From positions 124,001 through 188,000 of the forward strand of contig NZ_JAZIBG010000054.1 in the NCBI RefSeq assembly GCF_036621135.1: a stretch of 64,000 nt of DNA, read 5' to 3'. The notes under the pieces are model-generated. The model did no database searches. It saw only the letters and a list, made by a program, of their open reading frames with translations, and was not told where the DNA came from. Made by a program: the position numbers and the translations under genes. Source of the stretch: Aquincola agrisoli (GTDB lineage: Bacteria > Pseudomonadota > Gammaproteobacteria > Burkholderiales > Burkholderiaceae_C). Shown here in pieces: positions 16,371 to 25,430 of this stretch. Numbering within the stretch: position 1 is the first letter of the stretch; the number at the start of each line of letters is the position of its first letter.

Positions 16371-16408
16371 TTGAAAGGGCATGCAGTTTTATTGTGTTCT
16401 GCTTTCAA
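16371..16408. promoter_or_regulatory. Inverted repeat between lysR and iorA, candidate operator
   Basis: TTGAAAG (16371-16377) and CTTTCAA (16402-16408) are exact complements in an AT-rich gap of 111 bases between divergent start codons. The spacing is larger than a classic LysR T-N11-A box, so the assignment to the neighbouring regulator is tentative. Confidence 0.35.
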
Positions 16409-16468
16409 GTGCCGCGGCGCAAACTCGCCGGTTGCTTTTTGTTCCTTGTCCAGCCGGAGACCCGCCAG

Positions 16469-16927
16469 ATGACCTCCCTCCACGTGAACGGACGCACCAT
16501 GACGGTGGATGCCGACCCGTCGACCCCGGTGCTGTGGGCGCTGCGCGACCACCTGCAGCTCACCGGCACCAAGTTCGGTTGCGGCGCGGCGCTGTGCGGC
16601 GCCTGCACCGTGCACATCGACGGCCAGCCGGCACGGGCGTGTGTCACGCCGATCGCCGCCGTCGGCAACCAGCGCATCACCACGATCGAAGCGGTGGCCG
16701 AGGACCGCGTGGGCCGGGCCGTGCAGGCCGCATGGATGCAGCACGACGTCGCCCAGTGCGGCTACTGCCAGAGCGGCCAGATCATGAGCGCCACCGCGCT
16801 GCTCAAGACGAACCCCAAGCCCAGCGACGCGGACATCGACGGCGCGATGGCGGGCAACGTGTGCCGCTGCGGCACCTATGCCCGCATCCGCGCCGCGATC
16901 CACGAAGCCGCCCGGTCCCTGGCCTAG
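16469..16927 (+). CDS. iorA: Molybdenum hydroxylase [2Fe-2S] subunit (IorA-like)
   Basis: A 152-residue small subunit of a xanthine-oxidase-family enzyme. The plant-type ferredoxin cluster ligands are in FGCGAALCGACTVH and the later Cys of ARAC. The second cluster is held by CGYCQSGQIM and NVCRCGTY. Length and motifs fit IorA of isoquinoline 1-oxidoreductase-type two-subunit dehydrogenases. It passes electrons from the molybdenum subunit encoded directly downstream. Its true substrate is unknown; related pairs oxidise aldehydes or N-heterocycles. Confidence 0.9.
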   Translation: MTSLHVNGRTMTVDADPSTPVLWALRDHLQLTGTKFGCGAALCGACTVHIDGQPARACVTPIAAVGNQRITTIEAVAEDRVGRAVQAAWMQHDVAQCGYCQSGQIMSATALLKTNPKPSDADIDGAMAGNVCRCGTYARIRAAIHEAARSLA

Positions 16928-16937
16928 GAGCGCAGCG

Positions 16938-19151
16938 ATGTCGTATGACCTGTTGATGCAGCGCGCCGCCCAGGCCGTGAACCGTGCCCCGGTGGCACGC
17001 CGCAACTTCCTGAAGCTGGCCGCGGGCACCGGCTTCGCGCTGGGGATGTTTCCGGCGCTGAACGCGGCCGCGCAGGCCGCCGCCGGCGCCCCGGGTGAAC
17101 TCAAGCCGTCGCAGGTGCCCAGCGCCTTCCTGCGTGTTGCGCCGGACGGCGCGGTGACGGTGGTCGTCAACCGGCTGGACTTCGGCCAGGGCGTGCACAC
17201 CGCCCTGCCGATGCTGGTGGCCGAGGAGATGGACGCCAACTGGAGCCAGGTGCGCGCCGAGCTCGCTCCCGCCGGCGAGGCCTACAAGGACCCGGGCTTC
17301 GGCATCCAGATGGTGGGCGGCTCCAACTCGATCAAGAGTTCGTGGCAGCAGTACCGCGAGCTGGGCGCGCGGGCGCGGGCGATGTTCGTCGCCGCGGCGG
17401 CGCAGCGCTGGAACGTGCCGGTGTCCGAAGTGCGCGTGTCGGCCAGCGTGGTGCAGGCCGGCGCGCGGCGCGCCACGTTCGGCGAGCTGGCCGAGGAGGC
17501 GATGCGCCAGCCCGTGCCGGCGGCCGTCACGCTCAAGTCGCCGGCCGACTTCCAGCTGCTCGGCCGACCCACGCGCCGGCTCGATGCCGCCGCCAAGTCG
17601 ACCGGCCGCCAGTCCTTCGGCATCGACCTGCGGCCCGCCGGCGCCAAGGTGGTGCTGATCGTGCGCCCGCCGGTGTTCGGCGCGCGGCTCGCGAGCGTGG
17701 ACGACGCCAAGGCGCTGGCCGTCAAGGGCGTGAGCAAGGTGCTGCGGGTGCCGCTGGACCGCGGCGCCAGCGGCCTGGCGGTGGTGGCCGACGGCTACTG
17801 GCCGGCCAAGCTCGGCCGCGAGGCGCTCGAGCCGAAGTGGGACACCGATGCCGTCGGCAAGCCCGACACCGCCAAGCTCTTCGCGCAGTACAGCGCGCTG
17901 GCCAGGCAACCCGGCCTGAAGGCGCGCACCGCCGACACGGCCCCGCTCGCCGGCGCCGCGCGGCGCATCAGCGCCGAGTACCGCTTCCCCTACCTCGCGC
18001 ACGCGCCGATGGAGCCGCTGAACTGCGTGATCGACTTCCGCGGCGATGCCTGCACGGTGTGGGTCGGCTCGCAGTTCCAGACCATCGACCAGGCCAACGT
18101 CGCCGCCACGCTGGGCCTGAAGCCCGAGCAGGTCGTGCTGAACACCGCGATGGCCGGCGGCGGCTTCGGCCGGCGCGCCGTGCCGTCGTCCGACTACCTG
18201 GTGGAGGCCGCCCACGTCGCCAAGGCCTGGCGCGCGGCCGGCGGCCAGGGCGCGCTGCAGCTCGTGTGGAGCCGCGAGGACGACATCCGCGGTGGCTACT
18301 ACCGGCCGATGCAGGTGCACCGCGCCGAGATCGGGCTCGATGCCCAGGGCCGGGTCCTGGCCTGGCAGCACACCATCGTTGGCCAGTCGATCCTCAAGGG
18401 CACGCCGTTCGAGCCCTTCATGGTGAAGAACGGCATCGACAAGGTGGCGGTCGAGGGCGTGGACGACACACCCTATGCGCTGCCGCTGTCGCTCGACGTG
18501 CACCATCCGGAGGTCAACGTGCCGGTGCTGTGGTGGCGCTCGGTCGGCCACACGCACACGGCGTTCGTGATGGAGACGCTGGTCGACGAGCTGGCGCAGG
18601 CCGCGGGGCAGGATCCGGTGGCCTACCGCCGCACGCTGCTCGGCGACCGGCATCCGCGCATCCGCGCCGCGCTCGACCTCGCCGTCGAGCGGTCCGGCTA
18701 CGGCCAGCGCAAGCTGCCCGAGGGGCGCGCCTGGGGCGTCGCGGTGCACGAGTCGTTCTCGTCGGTGGTCGCGTACGTGGTCGAGGCCTCGGTCACCGAC
18801 GGCCAGCCGGTGCTGCACAAGGCCACGGCCGGCGTGCACTGCAACTTCGCGGTCAACCCGCTGACGGTCGAGGCACAGGTGCAGGGGGCCGCGCTGATGG
18901 CGCTGGGCACCACGATGCCGGGCGCCGCCATCACGCTGAAGGACGGCGTCGTCGAGCAGAGCAACTTCGGCGACTACCCCGTGCCCCGCATCAACCAGAT
19001 GCCCGAGATCGCGGTGCACATCGTGCCCAGCACGCAGGCGCCGACCGGCATGGGCGAGCCGGGCCTGCCGCCGCTGGCGCCGGCCTTCGCCAACGCGATC
19101 GCCGCGCTGACGGGCAAGCGCCTGCGCGAGCTGCCGTTCAACCTGGGTTGA
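16938..19151 (+). CDS. iorB: Molybdenum hydroxylase large subunit with Tat signal (IorB-like)
   Basis: A 737-residue molybdopterin-binding subunit. A twin-arginine signal (Arg21-Arg22, RRNFLKLAAG) predicts folded export to the periplasm. Molybdopterin contacts are visible at LDFGQGVHTALPMLVAEEM, AMAGGGFGRR and the catalytic-Glu motif TGMGEPGLPPLAPAFANA near the C terminus. It forms a two-subunit enzyme with the upstream iron-sulfur protein, with no FAD subunit in the cluster, as expected for Ior-type enzymes that feed electrons to a cytochrome. No cytochrome gene is adjacent. Maturation may use the XdhC encoded at 23750. Confidence 0.92.
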   Translation: MSYDLLMQRAAQAVNRAPVARRNFLKLAAGTGFALGMFPALNAAAQAAAGAPGELKPSQVPSAFLRVAPDGAVTVVVNRLDFGQGVHTALPMLVAEEMDANWSQVRAELAPAGEAYKDPGFGIQMVGGSNSIKSSWQQYRELGARARAMFVAAAAQRWNVPVSEVRVSASVVQAGARRATFGELAEEAMRQPVPAAVTLKSPADFQLLGRPTRRLDAAAKSTGRQSFGIDLRPAGAKVVLIVRPPVFGARLASVDDAKALAVKGVSKVLRVPLDRGASGLAVVADGYWPAKLGREALEPKWDTDAVGKPDTAKLFAQYSALARQPGLKARTADTAPLAGAARRISAEYRFPYLAHAPMEPLNCVIDFRGDACTVWVGSQFQTIDQANVAATLGLKPEQVVLNTAMAGGGFGRRAVPSSDYLVEAAHVAKAWRAAGGQGALQLVWSREDDIRGGYYRPMQVHRAEIGLDAQGRVLAWQHTIVGQSILKGTPFEPFMVKNGIDKVAVEGVDDTPYALPLSLDVHHPEVNVPVLWWRSVGHTHTAFVMETLVDELAQAAGQDPVAYRRTLLGDRHPRIRAALDLAVERSGYGQRKLPEGRAWGVAVHESFSSVVAYVVEASVTDGQPVLHKATAGVHCNFAVNPLTVEAQVQGAALMALGTTMPGAAITLKDGVVEQSNFGDYPVPRINQMPEIAVHIVPSTQAPTGMGEPGLPPLAPAFANAIAALTGKRLRELPFNLG

Positions 19152-19162
19152 GGGCCACGCGG

Positions 19163-19199
19163 GTGCCGGCGGCGGCGCGTTTCAGCCGCCGCCGGGCAC
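19163..19199. terminator. GC-rich hairpin between iorB and the convergent EAL gene
   Basis: GTGCCGGCGGCGGC (19163-19176) pairs with GCCGCCGCC plus GGCAC (19185-19199) with one bulged G and an 8-base loop. There is no U-run on either side. It may slow polymerase at this convergent junction, but it covers the last codons of the EAL gene and could be accidental in GC-rich DNA. Confidence 0.3.
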
Positions 19200-21863
19200 G
19201 CCGGGGGCGCAGGCCTGCTGCACGGCCACGTGCTCCTCGATCGGGGCCGGCTTGGCGTACAGGTAGCCCTGGTGGCGCTGGCAGCCCATCGACAGCAGCC
19301 AGTCACGCTCGCCGGCGCTCTCGACGCCTTCGGCCAGCGGCGTGATGCCCATGCTGTGCGCCAGCTTCACCATCGCCGCCACGATGCGCCGGTTGGCGGG
19401 GTCGCCGGTGCGCCCCCGCACGAAGCTCTGGTCGATCTTGAGCACGTCGACGGGGATGCGCGTCAGGTACGACAGCGACGAATAGCCGGTGCCGAAGTCG
19501 TCGAGGTAGATGTGCACGCCCATCGCGCGCAGCGCGGTGATGCGCTCGATGCAGATGTCGGGGTCGTCCATGAACGCCGACTCGGTGATCTCCAGCGCCA
19601 GCAGCCGGGGCGGCAGGCCGCTCGCATCGAGCACGTCGCGGATCGTGCCGACGAAGTCGGTCTCCATCAGCTGCCGCGGCGACACGTTGACCGACAGCAG
19701 CGCCTTGGGGAACGCCGCGCGCACGGCCGGCTGCATGAAGCTGCCGCAGGCGGTGCGCAGCGCCATCTCGCCCAGCGCCAGGATGTGGCCGGTGTCCTCC
19801 GCGATGCGGATGAAGTCGAGGGGCGGGACGGCGTCGCCGCCCGGCAGCCGCCAGCGCATCAGGGCCTCGAAGCCGGTGATGTCGCCGCTGCGGGCGTCGA
19901 CCACCGGCTGGTAGACCATCGACAGCTCCCGGCGCGCGATGGCCTGCGGCAGCGCCAGCTCGATGCGGCGCGCCTTCTCGCGCTGCAGGCGGTAGTGTTC
20001 GTCATGCACCACGTAGCCCGGCCGCACGTGCTGGCAGGCGCGGCGCGACGCGATGGCGGCGTTGGTGAGCAGCGCATCGAGCTCGGCCAGCGTGCCGGTG
20101 GCGACCCCGACGCGGCCCGGCGTGGCCATCAGCGCGTCGCCATGGTCCAGCGGCTCGTCGCAGGCGCGCACGATCGCCCCGGCCGCTTCCTCGAGCGCCG
20201 CGGCGGCCGGCGCGTCCAGGCACACCAGCGCGAACTCCCGGTCGCTCACCTGGGCGATCACGTAGCGGCCGTCGAAGCGGGCCTCGAGCCGGCGGGCCAG
20301 CGACGCGACCAGGCCGGCCGCGAAATCGGCGCCGAGCGTGGCGGTGAGGTCTTCGAGCCGCACGAGCAGCAGCAGGAACACGCTGCAGGGCGTGTGCGGT
20401 GGTCCCTGCTCGGCCAGGCGGTGCGCCAGGCCGAGGCGGTTGGGCAGCCCGCTGTCCGGGTGGTGGAAGGCCTGGCGCTGGAAGAGGCGGTGCACCGCGG
20501 CGAATTCGCCCAGCGTGTCGTTGAAGCGGTCGATCAGCGCCCGCCAGGCGCCGTGGAACCGGGATCCGTCGGCGCGCACCGTCAGGTCGCCGCGCGCCAC
20601 GCCGTCGCGGGCGCGGCCCATCTCGCCGTCGAAGCGGGCGATGGTGTCGATCAGCACCTGCAGCGCCTGTGCGAGGTGCCCCACCTCGTCCTGGCCGCGG
20701 TAGGCGATGCTGACGTCCAGGTGGCCGGCCACCGCCGCCTGGGCCGCCTCGGCGATCGCCCCGAGCGGCCGGGCGATCGAGCGGTACAGCAGCCACAGCG
20801 CGATGCACATCGTGGCCACCAGCAGGGCGCCGAGCGCAGTCACCGCCACCATGCCGCTGCGCGTGGCCGCGGCCTGCCGCTCGGCGATCCCGATGAACTC
20901 CATCGCCAGGCGCTGCCGGCTCTCCTGCGTCATGTCGACCAGCTTGTCGGCGTCTTCCAGCAGCGCGCTCCAGCGCGGCCGGAAGCTGGCCGACCAGGCG
21001 CTCAGCGACACCTTGTCGGTGAAGTCCTGGATCGAGCGGTGCGCCGAGGTGTTGCGCACGGCGCGCGCCTGCGCGGCGACCTCGGGGTCGCTGTGCGAGG
21101 CGAGCATCGCCAGCATGTGGTCGCTGCGCAGCTTCGAGTCGAGCAGCGGCGCCAGCACGGCCCGCTCCTGCGTCAGCACCCCGCCGAGGCTGCGGTGCTC
21201 GATGCGGCGCAGCAGCGACGACTGCCGCGAGAACTCGTCCACCAGCATCGCGACGTTCAGCAGGCGGCCGGTGCGCGCGCCGAGCCCGGGCGCCACGCAC
21301 CGTTCCTCCACCGAGCCCGCGACGCGGAAGAGCTGTCGCACCGCCTCGCTGTACAAGGCCTCGGCGGTGCCGTCGTTCATCACCTGGTGGTCGATGCGGG
21401 TTCGCAGCCGCGCCAGGTAGGCGGGCAGGTGCGGCAGGCTGGGATCTCCCTCAAGGGCCTCGGCGACGGAGGGCGCCGATCGCAGAAAACCCTGCAACGT
21501 GGCCGCCGCCTCGTCGACGGCCCGCCGCGCGGCCGCATGCCGGCGCTCCAGGTTCGGGCCGATCGATGCCGCGCCCTGCACCACTTCCCGCTCGCGGGCG
21601 ATGGCGAAGATCAGGCGATCGATGTGCTGCCCGAAGTGCAGGCCCTCCACCGAGCGCGCGTGCTGGGCCAGGCTCCTGAACTGGCCGATGAAGATCACCG
21701 CCAGCAGCGAGGCGACGATCGCGGCCCCCAGCAGCGAGAACAGCGCCAGGCGGTCGCGGATCATCGGCTGGCCGGCCCGCATCGCGCCGAACCCCCGCCG
21801 GCCCGGCGGCCGCTGCCGCGCGGGCGGCGCGCCGGCGTCGTCGAGGGCTCGTGCCGCCGTCAT
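19182..21863 (-). CDS. Membrane receptor with HAMP, degenerate GGDEF and intact EAL domains
   Basis: An 893-residue inner-membrane c-di-GMP protein. Membrane helices at about 39-60 and 338-360 bound a largely helical periplasmic sensor domain of about 275 residues (REREVVQG start, somewhat like NIT domains). A HAMP segment (361-410), a GGDEF domain (465-620) whose active site reads SDREF, and an EAL domain (630-880) follow. The EAL domain has the full set FEALMRW, NVSPRQL, EITES, DDFGTGYSS and KIDQSFV. It is predicted to be a phosphodiesterase, with the GGDEF part regulatory. Its ATG overlaps the stop of an orphan periplasmic binding protein (ATGA, 21860-21863), so the pair probably senses a bound ligand. 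Confidence 0.93.
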   Translation of the reverse strand: MTAARALDDAGAPPARQRPPGRRGFGAMRAGQPMIRDRLALFSLLGAAIVASLLAVIFIGQFRSLAQHARSVEGLHFGQHIDRLIFAIAREREVVQGAASIGPNLERRHAAARRAVDEAAATLQGFLRSAPSVAEALEGDPSLPHLPAYLARLRTRIDHQVMNDGTAEALYSEAVRQLFRVAGSVEERCVAPGLGARTGRLLNVAMLVDEFSRQSSLLRRIEHRSLGGVLTQERAVLAPLLDSKLRSDHMLAMLASHSDPEVAAQARAVRNTSAHRSIQDFTDKVSLSAWSASFRPRWSALLEDADKLVDMTQESRQRLAMEFIGIAERQAAATRSGMVAVTALGALLVATMCIALWLLYRSIARPLGAIAEAAQAAVAGHLDVSIAYRGQDEVGHLAQALQVLIDTIARFDGEMGRARDGVARGDLTVRADGSRFHGAWRALIDRFNDTLGEFAAVHRLFQRQAFHHPDSGLPNRLGLAHRLAEQGPPHTPCSVFLLLLVRLEDLTATLGADFAAGLVASLARRLEARFDGRYVIAQVSDREFALVCLDAPAAAALEEAAGAIVRACDEPLDHGDALMATPGRVGVATGTLAELDALLTNAAIASRRACQHVRPGYVVHDEHYRLQREKARRIELALPQAIARRELSMVYQPVVDARSGDITGFEALMRWRLPGGDAVPPLDFIRIAEDTGHILALGEMALRTACGSFMQPAVRAAFPKALLSVNVSPRQLMETDFVGTIRDVLDASGLPPRLLALEITESAFMDDPDICIERITALRAMGVHIYLDDFGTGYSSLSYLTRIPVDVLKIDQSFVRGRTGDPANRRIVAAMVKLAHSMGITPLAEGVESAGERDWLLSMGCQRHQGYLYAKPAPIEEHVAVQQACAPGVPGGG

Positions 21864-23251
21864 GGCTGGCGGCCCTGCGGCGCGGCCGCGGCGGGCGCGC
21901 TGCCGGCGGGCGGGCTGCCGATCTCCTGCGCGGCACGCCAGCGGCGCCAGGCGCGGTCGATGCCGGCGGTGGCGTCGGGCACCGGGCTGCCCTGGAGGTG
22001 GTCGATCATCGCGGTCCAGAACGCAGCCGTGCCCACCGCCGGCGGCATCAGGTCCGATGCGTCCATGCGCATCACGCTGGCGCGGCGCCACACTTCGGCC
22101 AGGCGGCCCGACAACGGATCGGCGTAGCTGTTCGGCGTCACCTGCGCGTGGGCGGACAGGTAGGCCCCGGCCGCGGCCCGGCGGCGGGCGAAGTCGGCCG
22201 AGGCCATGTGGCGAAGCACCGCCATCGTCTCGGGCCGCGTGTTCAGCGCCGCCGCGATGTCGCCGGCCACCAGCAGTTCGGTGTGCGCCGCGCTGCGGCC
22301 CGGCAGCACGAAGAAGTCGATGGCATCGGCCGGCCCGACCGGCATCCCCTCGGGGAACTCGGACACGACCCATTCCGAATTGCGCATCATCAGGCAGGGC
22401 GCGGGATCGCTCGCGAAGCGCCTCGCCGCCTCCTCGACCTGGGTCCCGAGCACCCCGGCGACGCCGCCGTCCACCATGCCGGGCGTGTGCACCATGCGGT
22501 CCCAGGCCGCGAACGCCGTCCGCACGGGCGGGGCGCTGAAGGGCAGGTCGCCGGCCACCCAGCGGTCATAGTCGCCCGCGCCGGCCTGGCGCAGCATGAA
22601 CTCCTCGACCCAGTCGGTCGCGACCCAGCCGGTGGCGCCCCGCGCGGCCACGCCGACACACCACGGCGTGAAACCGCGGCGGATCATGGCGCGCTCGAGC
22701 GCCGCGAGCTGGCGGTCGGTGGTCGGCACCGCAAAGCCGTACCGCTCGAACAGCGCGCGCCGGTACCAGACCAGGCTCTTGATCGCCACCCGCGCCCAGA
22801 CACCATGCCGCCGGCCCTCGTGGCCGAGCAGCGGGTCGAGGAAGGCCGGGAAGTCCCGCTGCACCTGCGCCGAGAGATCCGGTGGCAGCGGCTGCACGAA
22901 GCCGGCCGCCATCATGTCGCGGAACAGCCCGGGTTGCGCGAACAGGCCGATGTCGGGCGCGTCGAAGCCAGGGGTCGCTACGTAGACGTGGTCGGCGAAA
23001 TCGCCTCCCGCCGCGCGCAGCGTGACTTCGATGCCGGTGTCCTTCTCGAACTGCGCGAAGGCTTCCTGGTAACGCGCGCTGTCCTGGATGGAAAAGGCCG
23101 TCAGCAGCGTGACGCGGCGCGCGTCGGCGACGGCGGGCCGCGTCGGCCCGAACGCTCCTTCGAGATGGTGCAACTGCAGCACGAGGCCGGCGAGCACCAG
23201 CAGTGCGCAGCTCAGCGCAGCAACCGGCGTCAGGACAGTCGGGATCTTCAC
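21860..23251 (-). CDS. Periplasmic sugar-type (family 1) solute-binding protein without transporter genes
   Basis: A 463-residue extracytoplasmic binding protein of the sugar/alpha-glucoside group: FEKDTGIEVTLRAAGGDF, DIGLFAQPGLFRDM, GVWARVAIKSLVWYRRALFERYGF. The GTG at 23251 was chosen because AGGTGG lies just upstream and it starts a clear signal anchor or signal peptide (TVLTPVAALSCALLVLAGLVL). No permease or ATPase is near. Instead the stop is fused by ATGA to a GGDEF/EAL receptor gene. By analogy with the NspS-MbaA pair of Vibrio cholerae, it may act as a ligand-binding partner of the receptor rather than in transport. Confidence 0.88.
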   Translation of the reverse strand: MKIPTVLTPVAALSCALLVLAGLVLQLHHLEGAFGPTRPAVADARRVTLLTAFSIQDSARYQEAFAQFEKDTGIEVTLRAAGGDFADHVYVATPGFDAPDIGLFAQPGLFRDMMAAGFVQPLPPDLSAQVQRDFPAFLDPLLGHEGRRHGVWARVAIKSLVWYRRALFERYGFAVPTTDRQLAALERAMIRRGFTPWCVGVAARGATGWVATDWVEEFMLRQAGAGDYDRWVAGDLPFSAPPVRTAFAAWDRMVHTPGMVDGGVAGVLGTQVEEAARRFASDPAPCLMMRNSEWVVSEFPEGMPVGPADAIDFFVLPGRSAAHTELLVAGDIAAALNTRPETMAVLRHMASADFARRRAAAGAYLSAHAQVTPNSYADPLSGRLAEVWRRASVMRMDASDLMPPAVGTAAFWTAMIDHLQGSPVPDATAGIDRAWRRWRAAQEIGSPPAGSAPAAAAPQGRQP

Positions 23252-23423
23252 GCAGCCCACCTCGTTCGATGTCGTGCCTTCTGCGGCGAGCGCCGTGCGG
23301 CGGCGCCGGCCCTGTCGTTTCGGCTGCAGCAATTCGAACTTGAGAAAAGTGATGGAACCGCGCCAGCCTTCGCCGCGTGCTGCAGGGCTAAAGTGGGCGC
23401 ACGTTCACTTTCCGGGAGTGGGT

Positions 23424-23753
23424 ATGACCCGCAAGAAGAACCGCCACCGCCGCCTGTCCGGGGCCGCCACGCTGCTGCTGCTGGCCGGCTGCGCGGCGCC
23501 GCCGCTGCAGCCGCCGGTCGTCTACGACTGCGAGGACGGCCTGCAGCTGCGTGTGCGCTTTGCATCCGACCGGGCCGAGGTGGCGCTGCCGGACGGCACG
23601 GTGCTGACGCTGCCGCAGCAGCCGGCGGCCTCGGGCATCTGGTACTCGTCGGGACAGCACGAGCTGCGCGGCAAGGGCCGCGAGGCGAGGTGGACCGTCG
23701 GCCGGCGCATCCCGACCAACTGCTTCGTGCTGGACGGCGCGCCGGCGCGTTAG
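23424..23753 (+). CDS. MliC-family lipoprotein (C-type lysozyme inhibitor-like)
   Basis: A 109-residue lipoprotein with lipobox LLAGC (lipidated Cys23). The mature part fits the MliC/PliC fold: VVYDCEDGLQLRVRF, PDGTVLTLPQQPAASGIWYSSG, a KGREARWTVG strand and a late Cys. MliC proteins inhibit C-type lysozyme at the outer membrane; inhibitory activity here is inferred. The gene is single. Its stop TAG overlaps the TAA of the convergent xdhC gene (TTAG, 23750-23753). Confidence 0.82.
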   Translation: MTRKKNRHRRLSGAATLLLLAGCAAPPLQPPVVYDCEDGLQLRVRFASDRAEVALPDGTVLTLPQQPAASGIWYSSGQHELRGKGREARWTVGRRIPTNCFVLDGAPAR

Positions 23754-24754
23754 AGGGTGCAGCCGGCTTCCGGGCCCGGGTCGCCGCCGGCCGTCAACGG
23801 CGCGGGGATCACGTAGCCGTAGCGCGAGGCCGTCAGCTCGGCCAGGATGGCCACCGCGATCTCCGGCGGCGTGCGCGCGCCGTTCTTGATGCCCACCGGG
23901 CCGTGCAGGCGGTCGAGCTGCGCGTCGGTGAGGCCGAAGTGCTCCTTCAGCCGGGCCTTGCGCTTGGCCTGGTTCACGCGCGAGCCGATCGCGCCGACGT
24001 AGAAGGCCGGGCTGGCCAGCGCCTCCATCAGCGCCAGGTCGTCGAGCTTGGGGTCGTGGGTCAGCGCGATCACGGCGGTATGGCCGTCGGGCTTCAGCTC
24101 CGTCACCACGTCGTCGGGCATGCCGCGCAGCAGGCGCGCGCCGGGCACGTTCCAGCCCTCGGCGTACTCGTCGCGCGGGTCGCAGATCAGCACCTGGTAG
24201 TCGAGTGCCTGCGCCATCGTGGCCAGGTACTGCGTCATCTGGCCGGCACCGATCACCAGCAGCCGCCAGCTCGGGCCGTGGGTGGTGGTGAGCGTGGTGT
24301 CGGTGAGCTGCAGCACGTCGCCCTCGCCGGGCGGCTGCAGCTCGGCGCGGCCGTCGGCCAGTGTCAGCACGCGCCGGACGCGCTCGCCGCGTGAGAGCAC
24401 CGCCAGCAGCTCGTCGATGCGCGACGGTTCACCCACCGGCTCCAGCACCAGCTCCAGCGTGCCGCCGCACGGCAGCCCGAAGCGGTTGGCCTCCTCGGCG
24501 CCCACGCCGTAGCGCACGACCTCGGGCGCCGCCAGCGCGAGCGCGCCATCCTTTACCTTGGCGATCAGGTCGTCCTCGATGCAGCCGCCGGAGACGCTGC
24601 CGGCGATCTGGCCGTCGTCCCGCACGGCCACCACCGAACCCACCGGCCGCGGCGCCGAGCCCCAGGTGCGCGTGATGGTGCCCAGCACCACGCGGCGCCC
24701 TTCGGCCCGCCAGGCGGCCAGCTGGCGAAGGATCTGGAGGTCGACGTTGTCCAT
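23750..24754 (-). CDS. xdhC: XdhC/CoxI-family molybdenum cofactor insertion protein
   Basis: A 334-residue member of the XdhC/CoxF family, which binds the molybdenum cofactor, helps add the terminal sulfido ligand and inserts it into xanthine-oxidase-type enzymes. The N-terminal XdhC_CoxI block GTITRTWGSAPRPVGSVVAVRDD and SVSGGCIEDDL is followed by a Rossmann-like domain (LLVIGAGQMTQYLATMA) and the AFYVGAIGSRVNQAKR motif. The start ATG at 24754 gives MDNVDLQILRQLAAW, typical for the family. It is divergent from the cox cluster and is the only such factor in the window. Confidence 0.93.
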   Translation of the reverse strand: MDNVDLQILRQLAAWRAEGRRVVLGTITRTWGSAPRPVGSVVAVRDDGQIAGSVSGGCIEDDLIAKVKDGALALAAPEVVRYGVGAEEANRFGLPCGGTLELVLEPVGEPSRIDELLAVLSRGERVRRVLTLADGRAELQPPGEGDVLQLTDTTLTTTHGPSWRLLVIGAGQMTQYLATMAQALDYQVLICDPRDEYAEGWNVPGARLLRGMPDDVVTELKPDGHTAVIALTHDPKLDDLALMEALASPAFYVGAIGSRVNQAKRKARLKEHFGLTDAQLDRLHGPVGIKNGARTPPEIAVAILAELTASRYGYVIPAPLTAGGDPGPEAGCTL

Positions 24755-24956
24755 GGCGGCGGCGCAGGCGGTGGTGCTTCGGATGGCCGACGATACGCGA
24801 AGCCGCGGCCCGCCGGGCCTCCACGGGTTTTCCCGTCGGTGCAAGCACGGAGAGCCTGGCCTAGCATGCATCGGCGGCCGTGGTCGGGTCGATCGCGGCA
24901 TCGGGAAAGCATCCCAGTCAGTTGCCCTCCAGGGGCCAGCCAGGAGACAGATCCCC

Positions 24957-25430
24957 ATGACCAAGATCACCCTGCAGGTGAACGGCTCGACCGTCGCGCG
25001 CGAGGTCGCGCCCGAGACCCTGCTGGTCGAGTTCATCCGCGAACACCTGCGGCTCACCGGCACGCACGTCGGCTGCGACACCTCGCAATGCGGCGCCTGC
25101 ACGGTGCACCTGAACGGCCACGCGGTGAAGAGCTGCTCGATGCTGGCGATGCAGGCCGACGGCACGGAACTCACCACCATCGAAGGCATCTCCGCGAAGA
25201 ACGGCGAACTGCACCCGATGCAGGCCGCCTTCAAGGCCTGCCACGGCCTGCAGTGCGGGTTCTGCACGCCGGGCATGGTGATGAGCGCGATCGACCTCGT
25301 GCAGCACCACCCGCACGGCAGCGAGTCGGAGATCCGCGAGCACCTCGACGGCAACCTGTGCCGCTGCACCGGCTACCAGAACATCGTCAAGGCCGTGCAG
25401 CAGGGCGCAAGGGGCATGACCTCCCCGTAG
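24957..25430 (+). CDS. coxS: Carbon-monoxide-dehydrogenase-like small subunit, two [2Fe-2S] clusters
   Basis: A 157-residue iron-sulfur subunit of a three-subunit molybdenum hydroxylase. First cluster: GCDTSQCGACTVH plus SCSM. Second cluster: CGFCTPGMVM and NLCRCTGYQNI. These are the standard CoxS patterns. AGGAGA precedes the ATG. It transfers electrons from the molybdenum subunit to the FAD subunit. It opens the cluster coxS-L-M-D-E-G. Confidence 0.95.
   Translation: MTKITLQVNGSTVAREVAPETLLVEFIREHLRLTGTHVGCDTSQCGACTVHLNGHAVKSCSMLAMQADGTELTTIEGISAKNGELHPMQAAFKACHGLQCGFCTPGMVMSAIDLVQHHPHGSESEIREHLDGNLCRCTGYQNIVKAVQQGARGMTSP

Noticed and set aside
16803..19019. A 738-codon open frame antisense to iorB
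   Set aside because: Shadow of the Tat-exported molybdenum subunit; no recognisable motif.
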